DNA from: Lysobacter sp. | Lineage (GTDB): Bacteria; Pseudomonadota; Gammaproteobacteria; Xanthomonadales; Xanthomonadaceae | Assembly: GCA_019634715.1 (NCBI GenBank) | Contig: JAHCAU010000002.1 | Location: 434,001-498,000, forward strand | DNA: 64,000 nucleotides | Reading direction: 5' to 3' | Shown here: in pieces, positions 1-12,633 of the stretch | Position numbering within the stretch: position 1 is the first letter of the stretch | Layout of the letters: each line of letters starts with the position of its first letter | The notes under the pieces: model-generated | Databases searched by the model: none | Told to the model about the DNA's origin: nothing | What the model saw: the letters and a program-made list of their open reading frames with translations, nothing else | Position numbers and translations under genes: made by a program

Positions 1-390
1 GACGGGCGTGGCCAGCAGCAGCGGCAAGGCGGTGGTCGCCCAGTGGATGCCGGTGCGCACGGCCACCAGCCAGGCCAGCGGCACCGGCGCCAGCATCCAC
101 TGTTCGAGCGAACCGTCCTCGGCGTCGCCGCGGAACAGGCTGTCCAGCGCCAGCAGGCCGGCGAGCAGGGCCGCGACCCAGAGCACGCCGGCAGCGACCT
201 GCGCCTGCAGTTTCGCGTCGCTGCCCAGGGCCAGGGCGAACAGCACCACCACGATCAGCGCGAACAGGGCCGGCTGGAAGGCGTCGCCGCGGCGGCGCCA
301 GACCAGGCGCAGGTCGCGCAGCACCAGGGCCGCGGCGGTGCGCGTCAGCGAGGGCGGGGCGGCGTCCAGGCGCAGGCGGGGCGAAGTCAT
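1..390 (-). CDS. ccmB: Heme exporter protein CcmB (3' end cut by window edge)
   Basis: Membrane subunit of the CcmAB ABC transporter used in cytochrome c maturation (System I), where CcmAB with CcmCD drives release of holo-CcmE. The visible 130 N-terminal residues begin [12 protein letters not shown], followed by a [19 protein letters not shown] stretch and hydrophobic segments ([36 protein letters not shown]) and the [13 protein letters not shown] motif, all typical of CcmB. The ATG overlaps the ccmA stop (ATGA), so the two are translationally coupled. The gene runs off the left edge, where ccmC and the rest of the operon would be expected. Confidence 0.95.
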   Translation of the reverse strand, partial: MTSPRLRLDAAPPSLTRTAAALVLRDLRLVWRRRGDAFQPALFALIVVVLFALALGSDAKLQAQVAAGVLWVAALLAGLLALDSLFRGDAEDGSLEQWMLAPVPLAWLVAVRTGIHWATTALPLLLATPV

Positions 391-1031
391 GCCGCTTTCC
401 TCAGCACCAGTTCGCGGGTGCGCACCGGCGGCGCGGCATAGGCGCCGTGGGTGGTGACCAGGGCGGCGCCGCCTTCGCGCAGATGCGCTTCGACCATGCG
501 GTTGACCAGCGCGATGCCGTCCAGATCGAGGTTGGCGTAAGGCTCGTCCAGCAGCCAGACCGGCGCCGGCGACAGCCAGATCCGGGCCAGCGACAGGCGT
601 TTCTTCTGCCCGGCCGAGAGCTGGCGGGCCAGCGTCTCCTGGTAGCCGTCCAGCCCGACGATGCGCATCGCGGCGTCGGTCGACAGCGTGCCGATCCGGC
701 CGTGCAGGCCGCAGAGGAACTCCAGGTTCTCGATCGCGCTGAGGTCGGCTTTCTGCGCCGGCAGGTGGCCGAGGTAGGCGAGGACGCGGGTGCGTTCGGG
801 CGTGGCGGTGGGCCTGCCGCCGATTTCGATGGTCCCGGCCTCGGCGCGCAGCAGGCCGGCGAGCACGCGCAGCAGGGTGGTCTTGCCCGCGCCGTTGTCG
901 CCCCGCACCAGCAGGGCTTCGCCGGCATCGACTGCGAAATCGAGCGGGCCGAACACCGGCTCGTCGTTGCGCAGGAAAGTCAGGCCGCGTGCAGCGAGCA
1001 GCGGCGGGGCGGGTCCATCGGTGGCGGTCAT
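387..1031 (-). CDS. ccmA: Heme exporter ATP-binding protein CcmA
   Basis: ATPase of the CcmAB cytochrome c maturation transporter at the cytoplasmic face of the inner membrane. It has 214 residues, normal for CcmA. Walker A is GDNGAGKTT (residues 44-52), the signature is LSAGQKKRL (the CcmA variant of LSGGQ), and Walker B is [12 protein letters not shown]. The ATG at 1031 gives MTATDGPAP and the family's usual N-terminus; the frame stays open upstream but that stretch is low-complexity Arg-rich read-through. It overlaps ccmB by four bases and lies 43 bp after a DUF3293 gene on the same strand. Confidence 0.96.
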   Translation of the reverse strand: MTATDGPAPPLLAARGLTFLRNDEPVFGPLDFAVDAGEALLVRGDNGAGKTTLLRVLAGLLRAEAGTIEIGGRPTATPERTRVLAYLGHLPAQKADLSAIENLEFLCGLHGRIGTLSTDAAMRIVGLDGYQETLARQLSAGQKKRLSLARIWLSPAPVWLLDEPYANLDLDGIALVNRMVEAHLREGGAALVTTHGAYAAPPVRTRELVLRKAA

Positions 1032-1074
1032 TGCGGAAGATCGGCCGGAGAAAGTCCGGCCATGTCCGCGGATT

Positions 1075-1614
1075 TTACGGCGAGCGTGCCGATTTTGCCT
1101 CGCCGCCGCCCGCAGGCGGGATTGCGGTGGCGCAGCCCGGGTCGACCCAGTCCACATGGGCATGCGCAGCGCAGGCCGCCGGCATCGCCGCATGCATCCG
1201 CAAGCGGACCGGTGCCCCGCGCGACCACAGCAAGGTGCCGATCTGGCCGAAATCGCGCGCCAGGGCATCGAAGCCCTCGACCTCGGGCGCGATCAGCAGC
1301 CAGTTGTAGGCCCGCCAGACCCGGTTCGTCGCGGCCACGAAGGCCGGGCGATAGCGCAGGCCGTCCTGGTCCATGCGCCGCTGCAGGGCGCGGTCGGCGC
1401 TGCGGTTGTCGATGTCGGCGCGAAGCTGCTGGCCGGGATTGGCCGCGGTCAGCAGGCCGAAGCGCGCTGCATCCGGGAACGCGGCATCGACTTCGGGCGC
1501 GGGTTCGCCGATCCGCAGCGCCCGCCAGACGCCGTCGTGTTCCCAACGGTAGTCGGCCACCAGGTAGCTGGCGGTGAGCTGGGCGATGCGGTCGGAGGAG
1601 GCGCGGAGAGGCAT
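1075..1614 (-). CDS. DUF3293 domain protein, copy 1
   Basis: Protein of 179 residues with the DUF3293 pattern: an N-terminal YLVADYRWE segment, the [12 protein letters not shown] motif, a middle [14 protein letters not shown] segment and a FGQIGTLLW stretch near the end. No signal peptide or membrane segment is seen, so it is probably cytoplasmic. The function of the family is unknown. It lies directly upstream of ccmA on the same strand and is a clear paralogue of the next gene (shared YLxADYRWE, FGLLxAxxP, xATNRxWR, GQ.xTLxW). The last 20 or so residues are Ala/Gly-rich and may not be part of the domain. Confidence 0.8.
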   Translation of the reverse strand: MPLRASSDRIAQLTASYLVADYRWEHDGVWRALRIGEPAPEVDAAFPDAARFGLLTAANPGQQLRADIDNRSADRALQRRMDQDGLRYRPAFVAATNRVWRAYNWLLIAPEVEGFDALARDFGQIGTLLWSRGAPVRLRMHAAMPAACAAHAHVDWVDPGCATAIPPAGGGEAKSARSP

Positions 1615-1703
1615 GTCGGGGGAAACGCGCGTGGCGTGCGGCAGGTGCCTATCGTGACCCCCGGGGCCGCGCCGATCAATCCCGGGCGTCGGCCCGGACC
1701 GGA

Positions 1704-2192
1704 TCAGGCATGCAGCCAGTCGATGCAGTCGTCCGGGCCGAAACCGGCCGGTTTCGCGGCGTCGACGCGGAGCCGCACGCGCTCGTCCGGAGTCCAGTAG
1801 AGCGTCGCCAACTGGCCGTAGCGTCGCGACAGGGCGTCGAAATCCCCGGCCGGCATGTCCATCACGAGCCAGCTGGGTTCGCGCCAGGTGCGGTTGGTCG
1901 CGGACGAGAACGCCGCCCGGAAGGGCAGGCCGCTGGCGAGGATGTCCTTTTCGAGCAGGTCGTCGGCCTTGCGGTTCACCGGCTCGGGCCGCGGGATGGA
2001 ATACGGGTCCCAGGCCGACAGCAGCCCGAAGTGCCGCGCATCCGGAAACTGCCGCGCCAGTTCCGGGGCGTACTCGCCGATGCGGAGATTGCGCCAGTCG
2101 CCCGCCAGTTCCCAGCGGTAGTCGGCAGCGAGATACGCCCGGACGAGCTCGGCGATGCGTGCCTGGTCTGCGCGTGGGGGGGAAGACGGCAT
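1704..2192 (-). CDS. DUF3293 domain protein, copy 2
   Basis: Protein of 162 residues and tandem paralogue of the preceding gene. It shows the DUF3293 landmarks YLAADYRWEL, FGLLSAWDPYSIPRPE, NRTWREPSWLVMDM and RYGQLATLYWT. The SAWDP and WREPSWLV motifs match the family consensus better than copy 1, so this is likely the more conserved copy. It is soluble, of unknown function. It starts 129 bp from the divergent aminotransferase gene, so the intergenic region must hold promoters in both directions. Confidence 0.82.
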   Translation of the reverse strand: MPSSPPRADQARIAELVRAYLAADYRWELAGDWRNLRIGEYAPELARQFPDARHFGLLSAWDPYSIPRPEPVNRKADDLLEKDILASGLPFRAAFSSATNRTWREPSWLVMDMPAGDFDALSRRYGQLATLYWTPDERVRLRVDAAKPAGFGPDDCIDWLHA

Positions 2193-2321
2193 CGCATAGG
2201 TTTAACCCAGGCGCGCCGGACCGTAAACTCTGGCGCCCCCGTCCGGCCTGTGTTAGCCGCGAGCCGCCCGGTCATGGAGACGAACGGGCATCCATCCCCA
2301 CTTTCGCCGCAGGAATCGAGC

Positions 2322-3467
2322 ATGCCGCAGACCAAGTTGCCCAAGGTGGGCACGACCATCTTCACCGTGATGTCGCAGCTCGCCGCCGAACACGGCGCGA
2401 TCAACCTCGGCCAGGGCTTCCCGGATTTCCCCGTGCCGCAGCGCCTGGTCGACGAACTCGACAAGGCCATGCGCGCCGGCCACAACCAGTACTCGATGAT
2501 GACCGGCATCCCGGCCCTGCGCCGGGCCATCGCCGACAAGACCGAGCGCGTCTACGGGATTCGCCCGGACGAGAACGCCGAGATCACGGTGACCAGCGGC
2601 GCCACCGAAGCCATCTTCAACGCCATCCACGCCGTGGTGCGCGAAGGCGAGGAAGTGATCGTCCTCGACCCCTGCTACGACTGCTACGAACCCGCCATCG
2701 ACCTGGCCGGCGCCCGCGCGGTGCACATCCCGCTCGACCCGGTCACCTTCGCGCCGGACTGGAACCAGGTGCGCGCGGCGATCACGCCGAAGACGCGCAT
2801 GCTGATGATCAACAGCCCGCACAATCCGTCCGGCGCCATGCTCGGTGCCGACGACATGAATACGATTGCAGACATCCTCCGCGATACCGGCATCTGGCTG
2901 CTGTCCGACGAGGTCTACGAGCACATAGTGTTCGACGGCGCCCGCCACGAGTCCGCGCTGTGCTACCCGGAGCTGCGCGAGCGTGCCTTCGTGATCTCCA
3001 GCTTCGGCAAGACATACCACTGCACCGGCTGGAAGGTCGGCTACTGCATCGCGCCGCCGGCCCTGAGCGCCGAATTCCGCAAGGTGCACCAGTACAACGT
3101 CTTCTGCACCTTCCACCCGGCGCAGCACGCCTTCGCGGCGATGATCGACGCCGAACCGGAGCACTACGAGCAGCTCGGCGCCTTCTACGCCGCCAAGCGC
3201 GACCGATTCCGCGGACAGCTGCTGCAGACGAAGCTCAAGCCGCTGCCGGTGCCGGGCGGCTATTTCCAGCTGGTCGACTATTCGGCCGTGAGCGACCTGG
3301 ACGACGTCGAATTCTGCCGCTGGCTGACCATCGAGAAGGGCGTCACCGCCATTCCGCTGTCGCCGTTCTACGAAACCCCGCCTGCCAACCAGCGCCTGGC
3401 GCGCCTGTGCTTCGCGAAGAACGAGGCCACGCTGGACGCCGCGATCGAACGCTTGATGAGGCTTTGA
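2322..3467 (+). CDS. Methionine aminotransferase (class I/II, PLP-dependent)
   Basis: Fold-type I aminotransferase of 381 residues, closest in character to the YbdL/MtnE-like methionine (or glutamine-dependent) aminotransferases. The PLP lysine is K230 in SSFGKTYHCTGWKVGY; other landmarks are NLGQGFPDFPVP near the N-terminus, SGATEAIFNAI, NSPHNPSGAM and LLSDEVYEHIVFDG. The start is the ATG at 2322 with AGGAA upstream; an ATG at 2274 in the same frame is possible but less likely. The stop is one base before the omega-amidase start, so the pair is co-transcribed. Transamination of 2-oxo-4-methylthiobutanoate with glutamine would give methionine and 2-oxoglutaramate, the substrate of the next enzyme. 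The substrate assignment is inferred from this pairing. Confidence 0.9.
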   Translation: MPQTKLPKVGTTIFTVMSQLAAEHGAINLGQGFPDFPVPQRLVDELDKAMRAGHNQYSMMTGIPALRRAIADKTERVYGIRPDENAEITVTSGATEAIFNAIHAVVREGEEVIVLDPCYDCYEPAIDLAGARAVHIPLDPVTFAPDWNQVRAAITPKTRMLMINSPHNPSGAMLGADDMNTIADILRDTGIWLLSDEVYEHIVFDGARHESALCYPELRERAFVISSFGKTYHCTGWKVGYCIAPPALSAEFRKVHQYNVFCTFHPAQHAFAAMIDAEPEHYEQLGAFYAAKRDRFRGQLLQTKLKPLPVPGGYFQLVDYSAVSDLDDVEFCRWLTIEKGVTAIPLSPFYETPPANQRLARLCFAKNEATLDAAIERLMRL

Positions 3468-3468
3468 C

Positions 3469-4281
3469 ATGGACGACTTGCGCATCACCCTCGTGCAGGG
3501 CGACACCCGCTGGCACGACCCCGCGGGCAACCGCGACTACTACGGCGACCTGATCGGCGGCCTGCGCGGCCGGACCGATCTGGTCGTGTTGCCGGAAACC
3601 TTCACCAGCGGTTTCTCCAACGAGGCCATCGCCCAGGCCGAGACCATGGACGGCCCGACCGTCGCCTGGCTGCGCGAACGGGCGAAGGCGCTCGACGCGG
3701 CGGTCTGCGGCAGCGTGCAACTGCGCGATGGCGAGGACGCAGGCGGTTCGAAAGTATTCAACCGGATGCTGTTCGCGACGCCGGACGGTGGGTTGCATAC
3801 CTACGACAAGCGTCATCTGTTCCGCTTCGGCCGCGAGCACGAGCGCTACACCGCAGGCCGCGAGCGCCTGACCGTCGAATGGCGTGGCTGGCGCATCTGC
3901 CCGCTGGTCTGCTACGACCTGCGTTTCCCGGTCTTCGCGCGCAACCGCTACGACGTGGAGCGCCCGGGTCAGCTCGACTACGACCTGCTGCTGTTCGTCG
4001 CCAACTGGCCGTCGGCGCGCGCGTATCCGTGGAAGACCCTGCTGCGCGCCCGCGCGATCGAGAACCTGTGCTACGTCGCCGGTCTCAACCGCGTCGGCAC
4101 CGATGGCAACCACCTGCATTATTCCGGCGACAGCGCGGTGATCGATTTCCTCGGCCAACCGGTCAGCGAATGCGCCGACGAGCCCGTGGTCGTCACCACG
4201 ACGCTGCAGGCGAAGGAGCTCGCCGCGCACCGCGAGCGTTTTCCCGCAATGCTGGATGGCGACGCGTTCGAGCTGCGCTGA
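3469..4281 (+). CDS. Omega-amidase (YafV/NIT2-type nitrilase superfamily)
   Basis: Carbon-nitrogen hydrolase of 270 residues with the complete catalytic triad: E43 (LVVLPETF), K114 (TYDKRHLF) and C148 (PLVCYDLRFPVF). Family knowledge: YafV/NIT2 enzymes hydrolyse 2-oxoglutaramate and 2-oxosuccinamate, removing the products of glutamine or asparagine transamination. The gene starts one base after the aminotransferase stop, an arrangement seen repeatedly for methionine salvage (aminotransferase plus omega-amidase), which makes the transamination effectively irreversible. Cytoplasmic; no signal peptide. Confidence 0.93.
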   Translation: MDDLRITLVQGDTRWHDPAGNRDYYGDLIGGLRGRTDLVVLPETFTSGFSNEAIAQAETMDGPTVAWLRERAKALDAAVCGSVQLRDGEDAGGSKVFNRMLFATPDGGLHTYDKRHLFRFGREHERYTAGRERLTVEWRGWRICPLVCYDLRFPVFARNRYDVERPGQLDYDLLLFVANWPSARAYPWKTLLRARAIENLCYVAGLNRVGTDGNHLHYSGDSAVIDFLGQPVSECADEPVVVTTTLQAKELAAHRERFPAMLDGDAFELR

Positions 4282-4284
4282 GCC

Positions 4285-4614
4285 TCAGCCGGCGCGCGCC
4301 CGGTCGCGGGCGCGCGCCGGACGCATCCGCATCGCGACGAAGGCGATGACGCATGCACAGAACACCGGGAACGAGGGCAGGGCGGTGATCGGCATGTCGA
4401 TGTAGGCATGCACGTCGCTGCCGTCGAAGTCGCACAGCCAGCGTGCGTAGTCGAACGCACCGCCCATGTCGAGACAGTCGTCCGGCGCGGTCAGGTCGGC
4501 ATGGAACCACCATGCCGCGGTGGTGAGCGCGGCGACGGTGGCGTAGCGCAGGCAACGAAAGATCAGGGTGCGGTCGATCATGGGACATCCTTTCGCATCG
4601 ACGATGTCGCTCAT
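4285..4614 (-). CDS. Small membrane protein, function unknown
   Basis: Protein of 109 residues starting MSDIVDAKGCPMID. It has a hydrophobic segment around residues 18-36 (FRCLRYATVAALTTAAWWF) and another near 80-95 (FPVFCACVIAFVAMRM), with a soluble loop between them carrying several Asp and two Cys (DDCLDM, WLCDFDGSDVHAY). The C-terminus is Arg/Ala-rich. Its ATG overlaps the stop of the upstream FAD-dependent reductase (ATGA), so it is coupled to it. An inner membrane protein with two helices and a periplasmic loop is the simplest reading. I recognise no family. Confidence 0.7.
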   Translation of the reverse strand: MSDIVDAKGCPMIDRTLIFRCLRYATVAALTTAAWWFHADLTAPDDCLDMGGAFDYARWLCDFDGSDVHAYIDMPITALPSFPVFCACVIAFVAMRMRPARARDRARAG

Positions 4615-5723
4615 CGCACGGCCCTCCCCCCGAAATACACCCGCTCCGCGGCCCAGCGCATCGGCGCGCTGCCGATCAGCAGGTCGAAGGGCCAGTCGTA
4701 CTGCGCGTGGTCGAAGACCCAGCGCAGCGCGCGCTTGAAGCGGTAGCGCGGCGCGGCGTCGGCGGCAAGGCGCTCGGGCGAAGGGCCGCCGTCGCGCAGG
4801 TGGCGGGCGAGGCCTTCGCCGACCGCCCAGCCGTGCTGCCAGGCCGAGTGGATGCCGCCTGCGGTGACCGGCGAGACGATGCCGGCCGCGTCGCCGGTGA
4901 GGATGACGCCGGGTTTGGCGATCGGGGACACCGGGCCGCCGCAGGGGATGAGGCCGGCGCGGATGGCCGACGGCGGCAGGTCTTTCGGAATGCCGAGACG
5001 CATGCCTGCGCGTTCGCGCAGCGCGGCCACGTCCGGCGTGCCGGCCCGGGCCACGTCGTGACGGAAGGCCAGGCCGAACTGCACGCCGGTGGGGTTCTGC
5101 GTGGCCCAGCCGATGTAGCCCGGCGCCAGGCGCTTGTCGATGAAGCAGTGCAGCGCGTCCGGTTCGTGCAGTTCGAGGCCGGCGAATTCGTGCTCGACGC
5201 CGTAGAGGAAATCGCGCACCGCGCCGAGGCCGAAGCGCGGTGCGACCCGCGACTTCGCGCCGTCGGCGCCGACCAGCCAGTGCGCGTGGCCGACGCCGGG
5301 CAGGTGCCAGCGCCCGCGGTGCGGCTGCGTGCTGCGCGAGGCGTCGGTGAACGAATGCGCCAGGCGCAGGTCGACGCCCTGGTCGCGCATCTCGTCGGCG
5401 AGCCAGCGCATCAGGTTCGGCGTATCGGTGGTCAGGAACCAGTAGTCGGGTACCTGCAGCGCGATGTCGCGCAGGTTCGGCGCGTACAGGCGCACCTTGT
5501 CGACGCGGCGGACGAGGTTGGCCGGCATGCGGTTGAGCCAGGTGCGCTCCGCCGCTTCCTTCACGATGATGCCGGTGGTGTGCAGCTTCAGGCCCGGGTC
5601 GCGCTTGCGTTCGAGCACGCAGACGCGCAGGCCGTACTGCGCGGCGGCGAGCGCGCAGGCGGCGCCGGCGAAACTGGCGCCGACGATGACGAGGTCGTAG
5701 TCGCGTTCGGGTGCGGCGGCCAT
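4611..5723 (-). CDS. FAD-dependent oxidoreductase, geranylgeranyl-reductase-like
   Basis: Flavoprotein of 370 residues. The N-terminus is a Rossmann ADP-binding fold (DYDLVIVGASFAGAACALA, residues 8-26, with the usual acidic end at VLERK), in the variant GASFAG seen in the geranylgeranyl reductase/PHBH-like group. The second FAD motif is GVILTGDAAGIVSPVTAGGI, and there is a DG motif at LVGADGAKSRVAP. Members of this group reduce isoprenoid chains or oxidise aromatics; the substrate cannot be named from sequence. The small membrane protein downstream overlaps by four bases, suggesting a membrane-linked function. Confidence 0.85.
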   Translation of the reverse strand: MAAAPERDYDLVIVGASFAGAACALAAAQYGLRVCVLERKRDPGLKLHTTGIIVKEAAERTWLNRMPANLVRRVDKVRLYAPNLRDIALQVPDYWFLTTDTPNLMRWLADEMRDQGVDLRLAHSFTDASRSTQPHRGRWHLPGVGHAHWLVGADGAKSRVAPRFGLGAVRDFLYGVEHEFAGLELHEPDALHCFIDKRLAPGYIGWATQNPTGVQFGLAFRHDVARAGTPDVAALRERAGMRLGIPKDLPPSAIRAGLIPCGGPVSPIAKPGVILTGDAAGIVSPVTAGGIHSAWQHGWAVGEGLARHLRDGGPSPERLAADAAPRYRFKRALRWVFDHAQYDWPFDLLIGSAPMRWAAERVYFGGRAVR

Positions 5724-5862
5724 GCGGATTCCGTCGATGGGGACGACCGCACTGTCGCCAGCCCGGGCGGGCAGGGTGTGGCGCGTGCGTGAAGTCGCAC
5801 TTCACCGATCCGCCGGCGCTGGAATTGTGTAACCGCATCCGGCGCCCTTACCCTTGCCGACC

Positions 5863-6273
5863 GTGAATCGACCCGCCCGCCGCCGCAGCGCTGCCGCCCG
5901 ACGCATCCTCCTGGTGACGATGCTCGTGCTGGGTTTCGTCCTGCAGCCGGTGATGGCCGCCTATGGCCAGTTGCACGAGGCCCTGGCGCACCTCGGCGAT
6001 GGCATCGCGCATGTCGAAGGCGATGCGCACGTCAGCGTCGCGAACGATGACCGGCCGGCATCGCCGGACGATGCCGAGTACGGTCACGAGGCCAGCGTCC
6101 TGCACGCGCTGTCGCATCACGCCCACTGCTGCGCGCAGCCGCAATGGCTGCCGCCGGGCGGGCTGGCGGTGCCGCGGCAGGCCGTGCGCGATGCGCGCCC
6201 GCCGCATTTCGACTACGACGCGCCCGCCGATTCCCGCATCGACACGCCGTTCCGCCCTCCGATCGCGGCGTGA
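5863..6273 (+). CDS. Small exported His/Cys protein upstream of czcCBA
   Basis: About 136 residues from GTG 5863 (TTG 5854 gives 139); neither start has a clear ribosome binding site. The N-terminus is Arg-rich (RPARRRSAAARR) followed by a hydrophobic segment (ILLVTMLVLGFVLQPVMAAYG), a signal peptide or anchor. The mature part has LHALSHHAHCC, a likely metal-binding cluster, and ends DTPFRPPIAA. Similar small proteins often precede heavy-metal RND operons in Xanthomonadaceae. It lies 54 bp before the tolC-like gene and is probably the first gene of the operon. Metal binding is an inference from the His/Cys cluster. Confidence 0.65.
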   Translation: MNRPARRRSAAARRILLVTMLVLGFVLQPVMAAYGQLHEALAHLGDGIAHVEGDAHVSVANDDRPASPDDAEYGHEASVLHALSHHAHCCAQPQWLPPGGLAVPRQAVRDARPPHFDYDAPADSRIDTPFRPPIAA

Positions 6274-6327
6274 GTCCTGCCGGCGCGATGCCGGCGTTCC
6301 GCCTCATATCCATATCGGAGTATTTCC

Positions 6328-7628
6328 ATGCCCATGCGACTCGCGGCCCTGGCCGCGTGGGTCGTGGCGTGTGCGCTGGCGTGGCCTGTCCATGCCGGCG
6401 AGCGCCCGAACCCCGAAACATTGACCCTGGACGACGCGTTCGCGCGCGTCGCCAGCCATCGACACAAGACCCATCCCGATCTGCGCCTGTTCGACGCGCG
6501 CCGCGAGCTGCTGCAGGCGGAGCGCGATCGTGCCGTGCAGCGCCCGGCCTTCGTCGCCGGCGCCACGCTGGAGAACGCGCTGGGCAGCGGCCAGACCGCC
6601 GGCCTGAGCGGCGCGGAGCTGACCCTCAGCCTGGCCTCCGTGCTGGAGCGCGGCGGCAAGCTGGACGCGCGCCGCACGCTGGCGCAGAGCCGCATCGACG
6701 CGCTCGCCATCGAGCGCGAGACCATGCGCCTCGACCTGCTGGCCGAGGTCGCGCGGCGCTACCTCGCGGCGGTCGCGGCCGAGCGCCAGCGGGCGATCGC
6801 CGAGCAGGACATCGCGCAGCGCCGGCGCACGGTCGCTGCTGCGCGCCAGCGACTGCAGGCCGGCGCCTCGCCGGAATCGGTGGTGTTCACCGCCCAGGCG
6901 GCACTGGCGCGCGCGGAACTCGAACGCGACCGCGCGGTGCAGCGCGGCATCGGCGCACGCCAGCACCTGGCCGCGCTGTGGGGCGAGCGCGACCCCGGCT
7001 TCGTCGTGACGGGCGGCGATCCCCTGTCGCTGCCGTCGATCGAGTCCGCGTCCGTGCTCGCGGCGATGCTCGACGGCACGCCGGAACTGGCGCAGTTCGC
7101 CGACGAACGCCGCATCCGCGAAGGGCGACTGCAACTGGCGCGCAGCGAGGCCAGGCCCGATCTCGACTGGCAACTCGGCGTGCGCCGCCTGCAGGCGGAC
7201 GGCGATGTCGCGCTGATCGGCGGCGTGTCGATGGCGTTGGGCGCGCGCGGTCGCGCCGAACCCGGTATCCGCGCGGCCGAGGCCGAACTGGCTTCGCTGG
7301 AGATCGAACGCGAGGCGCGCGGCCTCTCCCTGTACGCGACGCTGGTCGACGCACGCGGTCGTTACGCCCTCGCGCAGGTCGAGGTGCGGCGCCTGGGCGA
7401 CGAGGTGCTGCCGAAGCTGGCGCAGGCCGAGTCCGCGGCCGAGCACGCCTACCGAGCCGGCGCGACCAGTTATCTCGAATGGGCGCAGTTGCAGTCGGAA
7501 CGCACCGCCGCCCGCAGGCAGCAGCTCGACGCCGCCCTCGAAGCGCAGCGCGCGCTGATCGAACTCCAGCGGTTGACGGGGCAGGCGCTGGTCGTCGCCC
7601 CGACCGCCCACGCAGAAGGACTTCCCCG

Positions 7629-7632
<4 letters not shown>
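6328..7632 (+). CDS. czcC: CzcC-like outer membrane efflux protein (TolC family)
   Basis: Outer membrane channel subunit of a tripartite metal efflux pump, 434 residues. Residues 1 to about 23 form a signal peptide (LAALAAWVVACALAWPVHAGE). The rest is long amphipathic helices typical of the OEP/TolC fold (LTLDDAFARVASHRHKTHPDL at the start, two repeats of heptad-rich sequence, SYLEWAQLQSERTAARRQQLDA near the end). The stop overlaps the start of the membrane-fusion gene (ATGA). The assignment as CzcC comes from its place in the operon and its general architecture. Confidence 0.9.
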
Positions 7633-12063
<4,431 letters not shown>

Positions 12064-12153
12064 CGCGGGGCCGGGGAGCGCCGCCACGATGCATGCGGTG
12101 CAGCGCGGATCGAAGATCCGCTCTGCTTCAAGAGTGGCCGACCAGCGTCGTAG

Positions 12154-12182
12154 CCCGGGTCCGCGCGCAGCGCGTACCCGGG
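12154..12182. repeat. REP-like palindrome after czcA
   Basis: Inverted repeat CCCGGGT ... ACCCGGG enclosing a GCGC-rich core. It lies between the convergent czcA (+) and DUF4279 (-) genes, 91 bp after the czcA stop. No T-run follows, so it is not a canonical intrinsic terminator. Its core (GTACCCGGG next to GCGCAGCGCG) recurs in the palindrome at 41551-41590, which indicates a dispersed repeat family. Confidence 0.6.
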
Positions 12183-12183
12183 A

Positions 12184-12633
12184 TCATGCGTCTTGCGTGG
12201 AAACGTCGGAGTCGCTCGCGTCGTCGTGGGGCGCGTAAACATCGATGTTCAACGCAATCCCTCGTTCGCTGAGAAGTCTCAATATGTCGGCCGGAAACGA
12301 GAGTCCATCATTGGTGGATCTCATGAACACACCGCAGAAAAGATCGATCTGATATTTCGCGCCGAGTCGGCGCCAGACAGCCGGATCCTGCGGGAGCCTG
12401 CCGAGGATTTCCGAGATCTGGTCAGGAATGTCCTCGGGTTCACGGCGTGAAGCCTGCAGGCTCCACCTCCCTGTCCTTTCCTCATGGCGACGGCCCGTCT
12501 TGGACCCGATGCGGATATCGCCTTTCGCGCACGCCGATTCCGGCGTGCAGCCCATCAGCGAGGTCACTTCATCGGGCACCAGGTCGTCGCCGAAGATCCG
12601 AAGCGTTACTCTCGAGTATTCGGCGATGCCCAT
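12184..12633 (-). CDS. DUF4279 domain protein
   Basis: Protein of 149 residues with the DUF4279 pattern: VTLRIFGDDLVPDEVTSLMG at the N-terminus, a TGRWSLQ segment, a DQISEILGRLP helix and the FCGVFMRSTNDGLSFPADILRLLSERGIAL-type C-terminal half (positions 12240-12330). Family members are small soluble proteins often found next to toxin-immunity or polymorphic loci; none has a firmly known function. By eye the gene is lower in GC than the flanking genes, and it sits between a REP-like palindrome and the disturbed end of rluB, which suggests it was acquired. Confidence 0.8.
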   Translation of the reverse strand: MGIAEYSRVTLRIFGDDLVPDEVTSLMGCTPESACAKGDIRIGSKTGRRHEERTGRWSLQASRREPEDIPDQISEILGRLPQDPAVWRRLGAKYQIDLFCGVFMRSTNDGLSFPADILRLLSERGIALNIDVYAPHDDASDSDVSTQDA

